64,000 bases of DNA from Takifugu bimaculatus (Eukaryota > Chordata > Actinopteri > Tetraodontiformes > Tetraodontidae): positions 7,103,294-7,167,293 of the forward strand of contig CP034991.1 in NCBI GenBank assembly GCA_004026145.2. Reading direction: 5' to 3'. The notes beneath the pieces are model-generated. The model was given only the letters and a program-made list of their open reading frames with translations. It was not told where the DNA came from and ran no database searches. This document shows, one piece after another, positions 26,973-39,694 of this stretch (positions within the stretch are counted from its first letter, which is position 1; every line of letters begins with the position of its first letter). The position numbers and the translations under genes are program-made.

Positions 26973-27916
26973 GTGCGTACACACTCGGGAGCTTATCTTC
27001 GTGTCCGATGACTTCCTTCAAAACAAAGATCGTCTCAGATCAGCACGATGTTGAAGATTAGTCGTTTACAGCCGCCACATACAAATTGTAGCTTTGAGGG
27101 ACAACATAACTCAGTAATCCTCGGCGCCTTCAATCAGAGACCCGCGGTGGCGACGACATGAGGTGAATTGGATTTAGACAAAAAGAGATAAAAGGTGGAT
27201 TAATCTGTAAACACTGTGCAACCTGCAACATTTTCTTTTCTCACTCGTCTGCAGTCGGAAATCAGGCAGATTCTGTAAATCTCAGAAAATAACCAAGTCA
27301 ATTAAATAACCTCGTTTTGCCCGTGTCTTTATTTCCATTCGCTTCTATCTTTTCAGTGTATTTCATCAGGAAACTAATTAAAATTCATATCTTTTCAATC
27401 TGCATAATTCCGTAAAGCCTGCGTGTGAATATCAATTTGTCGAACACGTGCAGCTTTTGGAAGCAGGCATTTGCCTGAACCCCGGCTGCAGCTGCAACCT
27501 CCTCTCCACACTTTTTGTAACCTGTCTGAACAGCATCAGCACAGCTGTCACACAGCTGGAATAACTCCACCCCAACTATCGGAGATTCATTGTTTCTGCC
27601 CGGATGGGTCCGATCGGGAGACTGCGGTCGGCTCGGAGACTCGGCCCTGGCTCGCACAGCTATGGGAGCAAGAGCCTTCAAACGCTCATAGCTTGACCTT
27701 AGCATGTTAGCGTGCAGTGACAGAAAAGGTGCACGATGATGTGTTTCGATGTGGTGACCTTGAAGAAATACAAGTGTTTCCTGTGAACTCATCATTAAAA
27801 TACAGTGAGTAAATATCTAAATACATTGGGAATAACTGCCAGTTTAAAGATGGAGGCTAACTGGGATTTCTGGCCTTTTTCCCAAGCGATTAGCATTTTG
27901 AAACTGTTCTCCTGTG

Positions 27917-27941
27917 CCCCCCCCCCCCCCCCCCCCCCCCC
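27917..27941 (+). repeat. Poly-C run of 25
   Basis: Twenty-five consecutive C residues; the exact length is likely uncertain in the assembly. Confidence 0.9.
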
Positions 27942-29629
27942 AGCCCCGTGTTCATTATTCACCAACAGCACCTCGTTTCCTGCGCCCTGCTCTATGCTGA
28001 GACTTGTTGCCCAAGGCTGCAGCCTCTTTGTTTCTCTTCCCTTTGGTGAATATTTGAGAAAATGTAAACTTTGATATGATGGAGTTGCTATATTCCCTTC
28101 ATGTTCGACCCCTGGTGCACCGCGCTCATTTCCCCCAATACGCAAACAATCTGGACGGTCATTTAAAATTGTTCCAGAGAATCAATGAAAAACTGCAAAG
28201 CTGATTCATAACTGTTCCGCTCTGGACTGGAGGCGTCCTCCCATGAATGCCGGGATAATTTCAAGACACTTCCGACCTTTGACCTTAGGAGCTGCGGGTG
28301 GGGACCGAACGGCTGCGCTCTCTCCTCTGACGTCACTGCTGCAGATGAATCAGAACACGTGCAAACAGGGAGGCGACTTCGTTGATAACAACAGATGTTT
28401 CTAACGACCATTTAGGCTGCGCGCGCCTTTCCCAGCGGAGCCCACTGGAAAATCCCATCGGATGTTTTCCATCGGGGATGATCTGAACTGATGCCTCATC
28501 CTTCGGTGGGAACTTTGGCTCCCTGGAACAAACTCAGAAACTCCCGCTGCAGTAATGTAGGCGCCGGGCTGATGTGCAGCGCTTTAAGAGCCATTTCTGC
28601 TTCCTCGGTGTGGGAAAATCACAAAAATCTGCACCGACTGCAGGTTTGAACCGGCGGCAGCAGAGACCATCATTAAAAAACATTAAAATGAACTCTCAAA
28701 CTTTCCCACCCAATAACTGAAAGCAAAAGAAGAGAAAACGCTCGACACACCTGGAAAAAAGGGGCAAAATGGTGCAAATTAGAATAAAATGCAAATGTTT
28801 GCTACTTTCTATCACTTCATCCATTTCTCCCACAGAATAACCAGACCTGGCATGTTCTAACACATCAGTTGCTTCTTTATTTGTTAATAACTTGGAAATA
28901 ACGTAGAAATTGTGTGTTATTTTAAAGAGACGCAGCATAATGTTGCCTTAGTGTAACTGCAAAATCGCTTTAAAAATGAAGTAAACGTGTGGTAAAGCAA
29001 TCATATGATGTGTTCTTGTGACTTTTTCTTCTTAGTTTTAATGTTCGTGCCGTCCTGTTCTGACATCGATACTGTTGACGGATGTTTCTGAAGCCCGGTC
29101 AGGCCGGCGGCTCTGCCTGAATTCTCAAACGATGACAAACACACACACGGGAGTCAGATTGACTCAGCTTCAGGTTTTTACGACGGGAAAGTGGTGCAAA
29201 TTGTTGCTACCGAGACAAGAACCGATACAAAGTCCCTGAATGTTGCGATTGAGCGGAGAAGATAGTCGCCTTTGAGGCCTCTGTGGTGGATTTGGGGCGG
29301 GTGTCATCATGGCCTTAATGCTGAACCCAACATCATTTTGAAAATGTTCAGGAAAATTTATCTGAGCCGTCATTACTCAAATGTGTTTACGGCTTTATGC
29401 ACATTATCCTGTATGTCGGCTGTTTTTTTTTTTACCTCCTCCTCACTACAGGTGTTCAGCTGTAGCGATACATTTAAATAAATCCGGAGAAGCAACACTG
29501 TCGGGAAACAATCCATCACCAACGAGAAAACATGGAGAAAATATCCATCTGTCTTGACTGGAGGCTGTTAAAAAAGGAGAGAAAAGAAAGAGAAGCCGCG
29601 CAGGTCCTGAAGCTGTAATCAATCTGCTG

Positions 29630-30130
29630 GGGGCAGGTGGGACGCGCCGCCGCAGACAGCTCGGGAGCGTCAGTCATCGCTCAAGTCCCGGCCTGGGGGT
29701 CCTGCCCCGTGCAGCCCCCGCCGGACTCCCTGTGAGTTTGGGCCGAGTCAAATATTCAATGGCGGCGGCGGCGGGGGAGCACAGCCGACTCAGACGTTCA
29801 CCTTTGGCTTCACCTTTTGCACGCGTTGAGTTTGTCGGCCCGCCGCCGAGGACGCCGCAAACCCCCCCCGCCGCTTTTAGTCCACCGGAGCAGATAGTTT
29901 CCTGCGACAGCTTGCCGGAAATGATAACCGTCTTCGCCGGCGACCGAACGCCGCCGCTGCATTTACATTCCCGCTGCGAATAAAAGCACGGAAAGACCAA
30001 CGGTGACGGGGCCCTGAGTGCACGTCCCAGCGTCTGAAGACACGTGCACACACGTGATTGGGAAGCTGAGCACTGCTGCTCCCGCCGGGTCTGTCTGGTT
30101 CGAGCCCTCGGCTGAGCAGCCTTTCTCCGC
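29630..30130. promoter_or_regulatory. GC- and CpG-rich island, candidate promoter
   Basis: The richest CpG concentration I see in the window: ggacgcgccgccgcagacag, ggcggcggcggcgggggagc, gcccgccgccgaggacgccg and similar. A donor-like ccct|gtgagt lies at 29728-29735, and an ATG in a short frame (29759, starting MAAAAGEHSRLRR) sits inside a GCG-rich stretch. It could be the CpG promoter and first exon of a gene lying to the right, or simply a GC-rich patch. No recognisable protein supports a gene. Confidence 0.25.
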
Positions 30131-31851
30131 CCACACGGCTCCAGCTGCAGTTAAAGAACGCCGCTCGAGGTGGTCCAACCTCCAGATAAGGCAAAGCCCA
30201 TAATCTATAAAGACGCTGGCGGGGCCGGCAGATCATTCCAGGGATAAGTCCTCCGCAAATTACTGCAATAACCGCATGCAGAATGCAGAATAGAGCTAGA
30301 TACGATCTCTTTAAAGCCATTCTGGAATCAATCCCACCGTGCGTTTCATAGATAGGAACGGAATCATGGAGATATTTACATCAGAAGAGTAATATAAGAG
30401 CACGCAAGGCTTCACGGGGGGGGCAGAAAAACAAAGACACCTCAGGGGACGTAAAGGTCCCGCTAGAATCCGGCTAGAACGGGAAGCTTGTTGTTCTGTT
30501 GCGGATACACAGAGGAGGGATGAGACATGTGGCAGGCAGACGTCAGTCTGGGCCCAGAACTGGTTTTTGTCTTTAAAATAAGCAGCGGAGGGAGGGATTA
30601 CGGTCACGGGAGGATCCCAGCGCACGCGTAGGCCCGGAATCATTCGATCACCGGTGGGTTGTTTTTTCTTGCACCTTCCACGTTCATAATGGAGAAGAGG
30701 AGCCATTAAGGAACCATAAAGAATAGCTAGCGTCGTTTTCCCTCGCTGCTCACGCCAGATAACCGTGGAATGAAGGAACGGCGGAAGCGTCCCCCCGGAA
30801 GAGCAAAACAAATGGAAAATGGGGGGAAATGAGAGGAAACCGATGGGCATCCAACAGAACGAGCAACAGAGTGGAAACCTGTTCTACCACTGATATCTGT
30901 GCCTGGACCCAGATACAGGACCTTTCTATAGAAAAGAGGGATTTCATCAAAGTTAGAGTGATGCCGGCAGGTGCAACGGGAATATTGGGGTCTCCCATCA
31001 ACACTCCCCCCCCAAAGAAGTTAATATCTGGGTTAAGTTTAGTTAGTCTGGACGACTCGGGTTCTTTACATTGGAAAAATGAACCTACGACAACTCACAA
31101 CAAATCAGACTCTTTATTTCTGATTCACCCCAACGAGATTAAAGTTAAACCAATAACCGACACACAAGGACGTTACGTGCACAGCGTGCACGCAGGAGAC
31201 GTGACCCCCCGCTCTCCTGCTCGGGGGTTGGAGAGCAGAGGACGACAGGAAGCCTCAAAACACCCACAGACCTGCTCACTTCACTGAGATTTGGGGGGAA
31301 TTAACCAGACGAGCACGGAGACTGAAAATGACTCTTCAAAAAGCTCGTTTGAGTGTTTTCTGCGGAGGAAAATTAGCCAGGATAATTTTACAGCCACTGG
31401 TTCCAGACATTTGCCCAATGATGTGCGTTTCATTTGTACCAAGCTATTATAGATACTTTCCTCTCTGAAAGTGAGACCCCGGAACAAAATAATGACTCTT
31501 GAACGCACCATCATTCCACCTCCGTTGTTGCTGCCGTCTTTTTCCTGAAAAGAAATCTGAATGATTGTTTCATCAGGAAAATACCAGTAGATATAGAATG
31601 ATGGCTGTTGTGGCATTATGGAAGCAAATAAACTTCTTTTTCATATTTTTAATATTTATTTCGGAGTGGATGATAATAACACGGTGGCTTTTTTATTTGT
31701 CTATTTCCTAATATGGTGAAAGTGCTCATGACACAGCGATATCTATTTACAGTTGTGGGTGAAATATTCATCACTGCTGCTGTTCCAATAAAGCCCCTCA
31801 GTCCCAGTTTGGCAGAAATGGTCTGAACTGGTTTGAACCTGCTGCACGCTG

Positions 31852-32010
31852 ACACACACGCCTGCCTTTTTTATCTTTCATAAGCATAAGAAATTCCCCA
31901 GCCCTTTAACCGAACCCTAAACATTCCGACTAACACTCCGACTGAAAAATGTCCTCACTTTGCTAGTAAAACAAGTATTTTGGTATCTTAAAATTCTAAC
32001 TCTAATCTTA
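31852..32010 (+). repeat. Interspersed repeat family 1, copy D
   Basis: The order is gacacacacgcctgcc, tttatctttcataagcataa, ctttaaccgaaccctaaaca, aaatgtcctcactttgctag, acaagtattttggtatct. It is shorter in the middle than copy C but shares the 3' boxes almost exactly. It lies 170 bp before the SINE at 32.2 kb. Confidence 0.55.
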
Positions 32011-32179
32011 AAAGACTCAGCTCAACCTTGAAACAGCCTTCGTATTTGTGACCTTTGCCAGCTAAATGCATATTTTAGTAGTTTCGAGTACAAGAACAAA
32101 CAGGCACAAACTCATTTATTTAAAAAAGTAAAGTATTGAAATAAATAATGTGACTATATCCACATCGACCTCTTCACCA

Positions 32180-32350
32180 GACCTAGACCGAAACAGGTAA
32201 GAGGCTGGTGGCCCTCGTGATTTACAGGTTGTTGGTTCAATCCCAGGCCCTGCAGTGTATGTATGTTGAAGGGTGCTTGAGGAAAATACTGAACCCAAAA
32301 TAGCCCCTGAAGCTGCGTCCCCAGTGTGTTCACGAGCACATGGCAGCCAG
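32180..32350 (+). mobile_element. tRNA-derived SINE (V-SINE-like)
   Basis: A Pol III B box GGTTCAATCCC lies at 32234-32244. About 35 bases before it, ggtggccctcgtgattt is a degraded A-box region of tRNA type. The body, gttgaagggtgcttgaggaa and atactgaaccc (32266-32300), matches the conserved core of fish V-type SINEs as I recall it. The element abuts the long GT tract at 32356, a common arrangement for a SINE 3' tail. It is not a functional tRNA gene because the acceptor and anticodon arms do not pair. Confidence 0.62.
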
Positions 32351-32354
32351 AGAG

Positions 32355-32355
<1 letters not shown>

Positions 32356-32426
<71 letters not shown>
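32356..32426 (+). repeat. GT microsatellite, 71 bp uninterrupted
   Basis: About 35 perfect GT units directly after the SINE. Perfect length suggests high polymorphism. Confidence 0.97.
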
Positions 32427-32429
<3 letters not shown>

Positions 32430-35400
32430 AAGAGAGAACGTAGGAGGAGATCTGCATTTGGAGTTTCGGCACAGGACGCTCACGGAAGAACGACCGATCC
32501 TCGATCCGATCAGATACTTTGTTTTCCATTAAAATCGTGCTAATGCCAGTCCGGCCGCTAATGTGTTCTGCTTCTGCCGTAATAACCTCGTTGCTGTCGC
32601 GTCTCATTTCCAGACAGCAAAACAAGGGCCCTAATAAGGTCACGATGAACCAGAGACACTCTGGCGTCGCTGCTGTCAGAGAGCAATTAGCCGCTAAAGG
32701 CACATCGGGCCAGCGTCCGTTTCTCCTGCTGCCACGATCACCGACTGTCCCCCCCAAAAATATCCAAGAATGCCAGAAAAGAGCCATTTGGTTGTTCCAT
32801 CAGTGGAGCAGAAAGCTGCTTTTACTTCTACGTGTTTTCAAATGTATTAAAGAAAAGAAAATCATTAAAATCATCGACGCGACGCACTCGGCGAAGTTCC
32901 AATTAAACTACAATGATTCATTGGAGTAAACAAAGCGCGGCCGTTCGATGCAATCAGGGGTAATTGGAGGGAATTGTTCAGGCGGGGGGGGCAGGGGGGC
33001 AGGGGGGGTCGTGGCGTTGCTACGCAAACAAGCAGGTTCAGGATTTATGCTAACTTCTGTTACAGAAATCCAACCTGGGATAGATTAATGTCAAGAGGGG
33101 ATTAATGTTAGAAGGGTGCTAGCTTGGATTCCCAAGCCCCAGGACCAGACGCACGAGTGATTCATTCATTCATCCATTCATTCATTCATCCATTCATCAA
33201 AGCTCTGCTTTTAAGTCATTTTTCCTCAATGCTTTTACAGCAGATGGATCGCCAGCAACACTTCCCATTTCCATAAAGCCAAATAGGATGAAAACGCTGA
33301 AGGTGTTTTTGCGGTTCACAACGATCCACAATAAACGCCGAAGAAGTGCTGATTACAGTTTAGTCCCTTTCATCAGCTTCGCCTTTTCCAACTCCGGTTC
33401 ATCTTTGCGTGTCAGAGCAATGACTAATTATCCACGTGCTGCCTCTTTCCGATGTGCAAACTCAGCTACCTCCTGTGCTGGGGCGCCGTTCGCTACTTTT
33501 TCTTCCAAACAAATCATGTTCTTTGAAATGTTTTGCAGAACGAGCCTTTCGGGGCTTAACGGGTCCGTCCAGAACAATTTCGATTCTCTGCTCGAAGCTG
33601 CAGAACAGGCACAAGGAAGATGATGTCATATTCCAGGACCTTTCAGCACAAGGATCATGCTAATTAAATGGAAAATGAGCCAACTTTCTGCTAGCAAGAA
33701 CTTGTCACGGCACAGTGCATTAATATAAAAGCTAATCGGGATATTTCAGAGTTTTTCAGATGTAAGAGACTTTTCCTCTTCTCATCTCTAAAACAAATAT
33801 GGAGGGGAAATACATCCCAACTCCTTTGTGTGCCAGGAGGGGGGGCTCACATTGTCTGAACGCGTGAAAGTCCCTGCTGCGGGTGTGTAAAATGGCACGT
33901 GCTCGGCCTCGGAGGAAAATAAGACGCCCCCCAGCTTTGCTGCCGCCGCCCAGTGTTGGCGACCCGATGCAGTCCGCCTCATTAGGGGCGGCGCATTCAC
34001 GAGCTCAGGCCGAGCTCTTTGTCCTTGAGGGAGCGTTGTGGAATTACCACCCACATTCATCATCGGGATTTTAAGACTTGTGTTCTGCTGCCCTCGTCTT
34101 CCCACTGACCTTCCCAGTCACACGATCCCAGCCTTCCCTGAGGAAGCCCCGGCTAGATTCCTAATGAATCAGCTTACCTCTGCTCCCCACAGCACCTTCA
34201 CACACCTTTAGGTAAATTAGAAAGGAACTCGGAAGAGGACAGGGAATAAAAGCAGGTATTTGTGAGATGATGCCTGTCCCATCGACCTTCTTCCAAAACC
34301 CTTACTCAGCGTTGCTAGGTGGGATCTTCCCCTGCCTTTCCGTTAAAGCGGCTAAATCAAGGAACCAGCACCTGGGAGGGTGCAGGGTCGCAGTCAGAAG
34401 CAGTTCTATCGCCGTCGAAGGGTGATTTATGACAGAATTAACGGGGCAGATGAGAGGGAAGAGGCGCAGAGGGCGAACCCAACGCGCCTGTAGGGGGCGC
34501 GCTGCGGAGAAAACAAAAGCGGCCCGATCCAACAGAACCACTCAGGGATCCTCCGGGACACATCGCCGGCTCACCTGCCGCCAGTCTCTCATGTCATTGT
34601 AATTTCATTCGCCTCGGTCCGGAGAGACCCGGGGACATTCCGACTTCCTTTAAGGTGACGGATGACCAATAAGACCACAGATAATCTCTGGCCAGCGGGC
34701 GGGAAGCGTGTGAGGCAGCGAAGCTGAAGCCTCCGTGATCAGGGTGATGCTGGATGGTTGGAAGCCTGGGAATTAGATCCTGACTCATCAAAATGTCCTC
34801 ATCAGGATGTCTGGATTGAGTCGGGGTGAGGCTCCATCCCTCCTCCCTTTGACTGGCTGTCTTTGCTCTTGACAGTCAAACACGAGGGCGGAAGAAAAAA
34901 GGTTCCCGGGTAGAATCGTGCGGCAGCTTTACGGCGGTTTGTTGAGGATTTCATGTCAGACACAGTATCAGCCTGCTGGAATCTCCGCCAGGAACGCCCT
35001 CATCCTCTCCCGAGGCTCTAAATTAGTATTCTCACTGGAGCCGGGGCGAGATTATAATTGTGCTACTTCAATTAAAACCACGTTGCTTTGGGAGCCACCT
35101 TCCAACATTAATGTTTCATTCCAGTAAATCCTCCACATTAATACCAGGTGCCCGGTAATCCGGCGGCGGACGCTCGCCAAACAGCGTTTAGACCCCCTCA
35201 AATGTGCCGAGCATGTCACGACTTGGCCGATTCAGGCTTAAGCGCTCGAGCCGAAGAGAGATGAAGTGTTTATTTAGGGCACGGGGGCTCAGCCACAGCC
35301 CCTCAGATCGTCAGCTCTCATCTCTTTATACGTCCAGATGTGAGCGGCTGCCCTGTCCTCCGGCAGCGCCCGTACCTCCGGGGCTAACGGACTGACAGAT

Positions 35401-37569
35401 GTGGAATGGAACACAGCTCGGACGACCCAAACGCATTTTGGGCCATAAAGTGGGCAGAGGTGATTCCTGAGGAGTGGGATGGACGGTAAAGCAGGCGAGA
35501 GGGAACTTTCCAATGGATTCTGAGGGTAAAGACAGCAGACAGGATGCATCCGTGCTTTATTGAACGGATTCCGGGCCCTCTGGCTCCCACCAGCTGAGCT
35601 GTCAGAACTTTAACAAGCTCAGCGGTTTACAACCGTCTCCGGCCGGATATGTGCTCCATCTTTACTGATCCAACGCACCCCGACGTGTAGCCGGACTCCT
35701 CGGGTCTAATCAGGTGCTGCTGCCACCTGTTGGCCGTGTCTCGTACTGCCCGTTCCTTCTGTAACGTAATTAAAACGACGGGAGGAACCTCATTAAAAGG
35801 TTGATGCTGCCCTGCTGGTCACCAGTTTGACCCCAGTAAGGCCCCGGCCCAACCATCACTCCCCTGATCTGCCTGCTCTTTTTTCTCTTCGGCAGCTTTA
35901 AGTCATGTGACGTGCGAAAGGAAAAAAGGCTTTGAAGTCCAAATCTGAAGACCGGAAGCGCCCGTGTTGACCAAAGGCCATTAAAGGTGACCCATCGCTG
36001 GTCCCTCGGGGAGCCAAACACGCTTCCAGATGTTCTTAAATACTAAAGTTGGTGTAAGAAAACCAGCTCGTGCAAGTAAAACATGATTAATTACGGCGTG
36101 TCTTGTTGCCTGATGAGCCACGAGAACAGCGAGACATCCCAGTTTCAGACCGGCTCTGAAGCGATGATTAGCTAAAAGCTAACGAAAGATTCATCACGCC
36201 ATCGCTCCACGTGTGGCTCTGGTTTGTTAATGTTCTGAATCTGAATCTGAATCCACCCGTGCTGCTTGGCTGCTTGATGCTAAACAACCAGGTCCGTGTG
36301 ACGGCGTGCTGGTTGATCTCGGGTTTAGCTTTGCTGCTGCTATGGTTGGAAAGCTCCAACGCAAAAATCCTGATATGGTTCTAACTGGTTCACCTCTGCA
36401 AAGAGGCGGATTGTGAGGCACATTTTTATCCTTTGGGTTCCGACTTTAAACGCGACTTTGCTCACACACCAACACACACCAACACAACACACACACATTT
36501 GAAACAATGTCTGACCTTTACGCTCCACCGACTGTACCCGCAAATAACGTTAATGCTGTTTTTTTAGTTAAATCTAAAAAAGCAGCTAAAACATAATATT
36601 ATTATATAATATATTAAGATGTAAGTTTCCCACCTGGTTTGACATCGATGAGCCGCAGTGAAACTCTGGTGCTGCTGCTCTCATCTCTATTCCTGGAGCG
36701 TGAATCCTTGGGATGAGCAGCCGGCCGCTAGCATGTCCTGCATGGGACAGGACGAGAGAACCTATTTTACAAGTTGTTAATAATTCTCGTGATGATTCAG
36801 TCAAATATCCTGTGTCATTGACAGAAGCTCGGCTGAATATTCTCCAAAACGAGAGTTGAATTTTCATAAGAACAAGACACTTCCTGTCTGGACAGCTGTG
36901 CCCAGTACTGCTCCGCCTCTTCAAATAGAATGACGACTTTTCCGTTGTCGGAACCGTTCGGGAAGCGCTGCTCAAAAAGCGGCGGATTTTAAAACTTGGC
37001 TCGAGCTGCTGATCCGCTGTAAACAACCTTGAATCTGCGTCCATTCAATTGACGCCTCAGAGGAGCAAAAGTTGAGGGAATGAGCGACAGTGGGCGCAGC
37101 GGTCTGGAGCTAGCATAGCATTTATGCTAATGTCAGAACGCCACACTGGAACCACGCGGCTGTTTCCACCAGCACATTTGCTGCCCTCCGTCATCATTGC
37201 TGTGGCGTCTTCAGAGGAAAACCCAAAACCTTTTAACCTCCATCGTGAAGAATAGCCCCTAATGGTGGGATACGACCTCTGCACCCCGGTCAAAGCGGAA
37301 CCAGAACACGAGACGTTCGACTTGATGAGCTCTGGCTCTCGTTGAATCTGAAATGTCGAAGCAATTTTTCACAATGACATTAAGATTAACGGCGCCGGCG
37401 AAAAGTGAGAGGAGAAAAAAAGGCTCGAAAAAAAAGACGAGAACCGCGTGGAGCTCAGGTTAAAACACGTTATGCTCCACAAGCCAGAGTTTCCTCGATC
37501 GCAACGACGTCGAGGAGCCGAAGACGAGCTAATAAAGCCTGAAAAACAACTGGACCGTACTCCTAATCA
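32427..37569. other. Non-coding stretch, no supported gene
   Basis: Ordinary sequence with G-rich runs near 32981-33008 and CA-rich bits near 36460-36500. The block 34985-35150 is AT-rich and complex, with several ATTA cores; possible regulatory element. Confidence 0.55.
33160..33200 (+). repeat. ATTC/ATCC tetranucleotide repeat
   Basis: Roughly ten attc or atcc units. Confidence 0.85.
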
Positions 37570-38020
37570 GAGATGTGTCCTTCTACCCTCGAGATGTGTC
37601 CTTCTACCCTCGAGATGTGTCCTTCTACCCTCCAGATGTGTCCTTCTACCCTCCAGATGTGTCCTTCTACCCTCCAGATGTGTCCTTCTACCCTTCAGAT
37701 GTGTCCATCTACCCTTCAGATGTGTCCTTCTCCCCTTCAGATGTGTCCTTCTCCCCTTCGGATATGTCCTTCTGTCCTTCGGATGTGTCCTTCTACCCTT
37801 CAGATGTGTCCTTCTCCCCTTCAGATATGTCCTTTTGTCCTTCAGATATGTCCTTATGTCCTTCGGATGTATCCTTCTGTTCTTCGGATGTGTCCTTCGC
37901 ATGTGTCCTTCTGTCCTTCGGATGTGCCCTTCCCCCCTTTGGATATGTCCTTCTGTTCCTCGGATGTGTCCTTTTGTTCTTCAGATGTGTCCTTCTGTCC
38001 TTCAGATGTGCCCTACTTTT
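37570..38020 (+). repeat. 21-bp minisatellite, about 21 copies
   Basis: The unit gatgtgtccttctacccttca is repeated head to tail with point variants; homogeneity is highest on the left (first six copies nearly identical) and falls to the right, where one unit has a short deletion near 37897. The 21-bp period equals seven codons, so several frames remain open (for example RCVLLPS or DVSFYPS heptads). The 202-codon frame through it has no ATG start (begins GTG at 37448). Confidence 0.93.
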
Positions 38021-39062
38021 CAAATGTGTTGTCCTCACATTTCACATTTCTGCTGAAAATTTCATATTTAAAGTTTTCACCATCAGCAAAAGCAAACACA
38101 TTAGCAAGAAAGTTCAATAAAACAGGTGCCTTTTAATGTTCCATAATGTTCCATAACCTCAGGAGAGCCTGACAAAGACACTGAGCTGGAAATGTTCCTA
38201 ACAGAAAAACAAATGTGATAATGTGCATTCAGCAGTTTTAAACCCTCTGCCAACATTTGACAACTCTGCTGTAATGAAATATCAAACGTGATGTGATCCT
38301 TCGCAGAGGCTTTCCAGGTAGTTTGGATTTTAAACGGCTATCTTGCCAGACTGATGTCCTCTAATTTGGGCCAAAGGCTCGAGCTGATGAGCCTCCAAAC
38401 CCAGAAGAATATTCAGCACTGATCCCTGATGATGTTTTCATGTCTCTGCATAATCTACAGCAGGGAATCACAGCAGGCTCCTTCCCCGAGCTCCTCTGTG
38501 TGTCCTGCACCGTTCTCATTAGACGGCAGGACACTGGGTGTCTTCACGCCGGCGTTCGTGTCAGGCAATAACACAGATTGATAGCCCGGTCCTGGGGGCC
38601 ATTTGGGACCTTGATCTACGGCGCCGCATCTGCAGGATGAAGCCATCCTCGTTTTCCTTAGCTGTCCAGAGCCGGCGGCCTCAGTGATCCAGAGGAGGTG
38701 TATTTATGAAGAGCGTGCCGGCTACTTCCGGGAAGTCTGAAAAGGATGTGGGAGGGGACAAAGTCTTAACCCAAGGACACAGCCGGAAGCTAACGCAGCA
38801 TTAGCTGTCTGATAATTGGCTTGTCTTTGTGTCCCAGAATGCCTTTTCTGATAGCTCGGACTGTCAGGTACAGTAAAATCCCTAAAGAGAGAACAGAGAC
38901 GTGTACACGTGAGGGAAAAGGAATAAACGGGATGGAATGGACACAGATATGTGAGCATGTCTCTGGTTTCTGATTAAATAATTCCCATAACATTTTCACA
39001 CCCGATGAGTGATGGGTTCATATAATTAGAGGTTTATGTTCACAGCCCTAATGTGTGTTTAG

Positions 39063-39092
39063 GTGTGTGTGTGTGTGTGGCGGGGGGGGGGG
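39063..39092 (+). repeat. Short GT tract plus poly-G
   Basis: Eight GT units followed by ggc and an 11-G run. Confidence 0.85.
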
Positions 39093-39654
39093 TCTGCATT
39101 CACAGACTTTTGCTCCTCCATCACAGGAAGTCACGGTTGCCACAACTTTCCATAACTCAGGGCTGTCAGACTGTTCCATCAGATTAATCTCAGGGCAGCT
39201 GCGGATTAATCGGAACAATCGCAGTTCAAACACGTCCCCGATAGACGCTCATTTTCTCCTTTGGTTGTTGTGTGTTCAGGAAGATCAACATCAAAGGGCA
39301 GATAGCTACGTTTAGCCTGCCGTGGCTAAAGAACATGCGGATGGCTGAGATGGTACCAAAGGTGGCTTCTGAGAACTCCATCCTGTAGGATCTGCAAACC
39401 AGCAGGTATCTACCAAAAGAATCAACTTCCTTTTGTTTTATGATTTGAACTTGACCATGATGAAAGACGAAGGCCTTCGTATAATCCAACATTGCTACAA
39501 ATAATCAAAATGAAGGTTTTCTTTAGCCCATCAGAACCAGTGGCGCCAGCAGTGCAACAATAAATGGCTTAAATTCCACCACATCCAGCTTTCTGTTTGA
39601 TCTTACCTGAGTAAGTCCAGAAGCATCTACTCAACATCCTGGTGTGACAATGAC

Positions 39655-39694
39655 AGGAAGTGACTGGACAGGAAGTGACTGGACAGGAAGTGGC
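39655..39694 (+). repeat. 15-bp tandem repeat, about 2.7 copies
   Basis: The unit caggaagtgactgga occurs head to tail, the last copy partial. Confidence 0.85.

Larger units (their letters stand above)
26973..31851. other. Non-coding stretch around the GC-rich island
   Basis: Apart from the poly-C run and the CpG-rich island I see nothing specific. Frames of 147-179 codons on minus at 29877-30850 lack recognisable domains. Confidence 0.5.

Noticed and set aside
30085..30135. B-box-like ggttcgagccc suggesting a tRNA
   Set aside because: No A box at the right distance and no cloverleaf pairing around it.
29877..30850. 147- and 179-codon minus frames
   Set aside because: No recognisable domain, low coding character, overlapping a CpG-rich patch that suppresses stop codons.
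37570..38020. CRISPR-like array
   Set aside because: Repeats are directly adjacent with no unique spacers, and the genome is eukaryotic.
37448..38136. Frames of 181-202 codons with seven-residue repeats
   Set aside because: They follow a 21-bp minisatellite; three overlapping plus frames and a minus frame are equally open, and the longest lacks an ATG.
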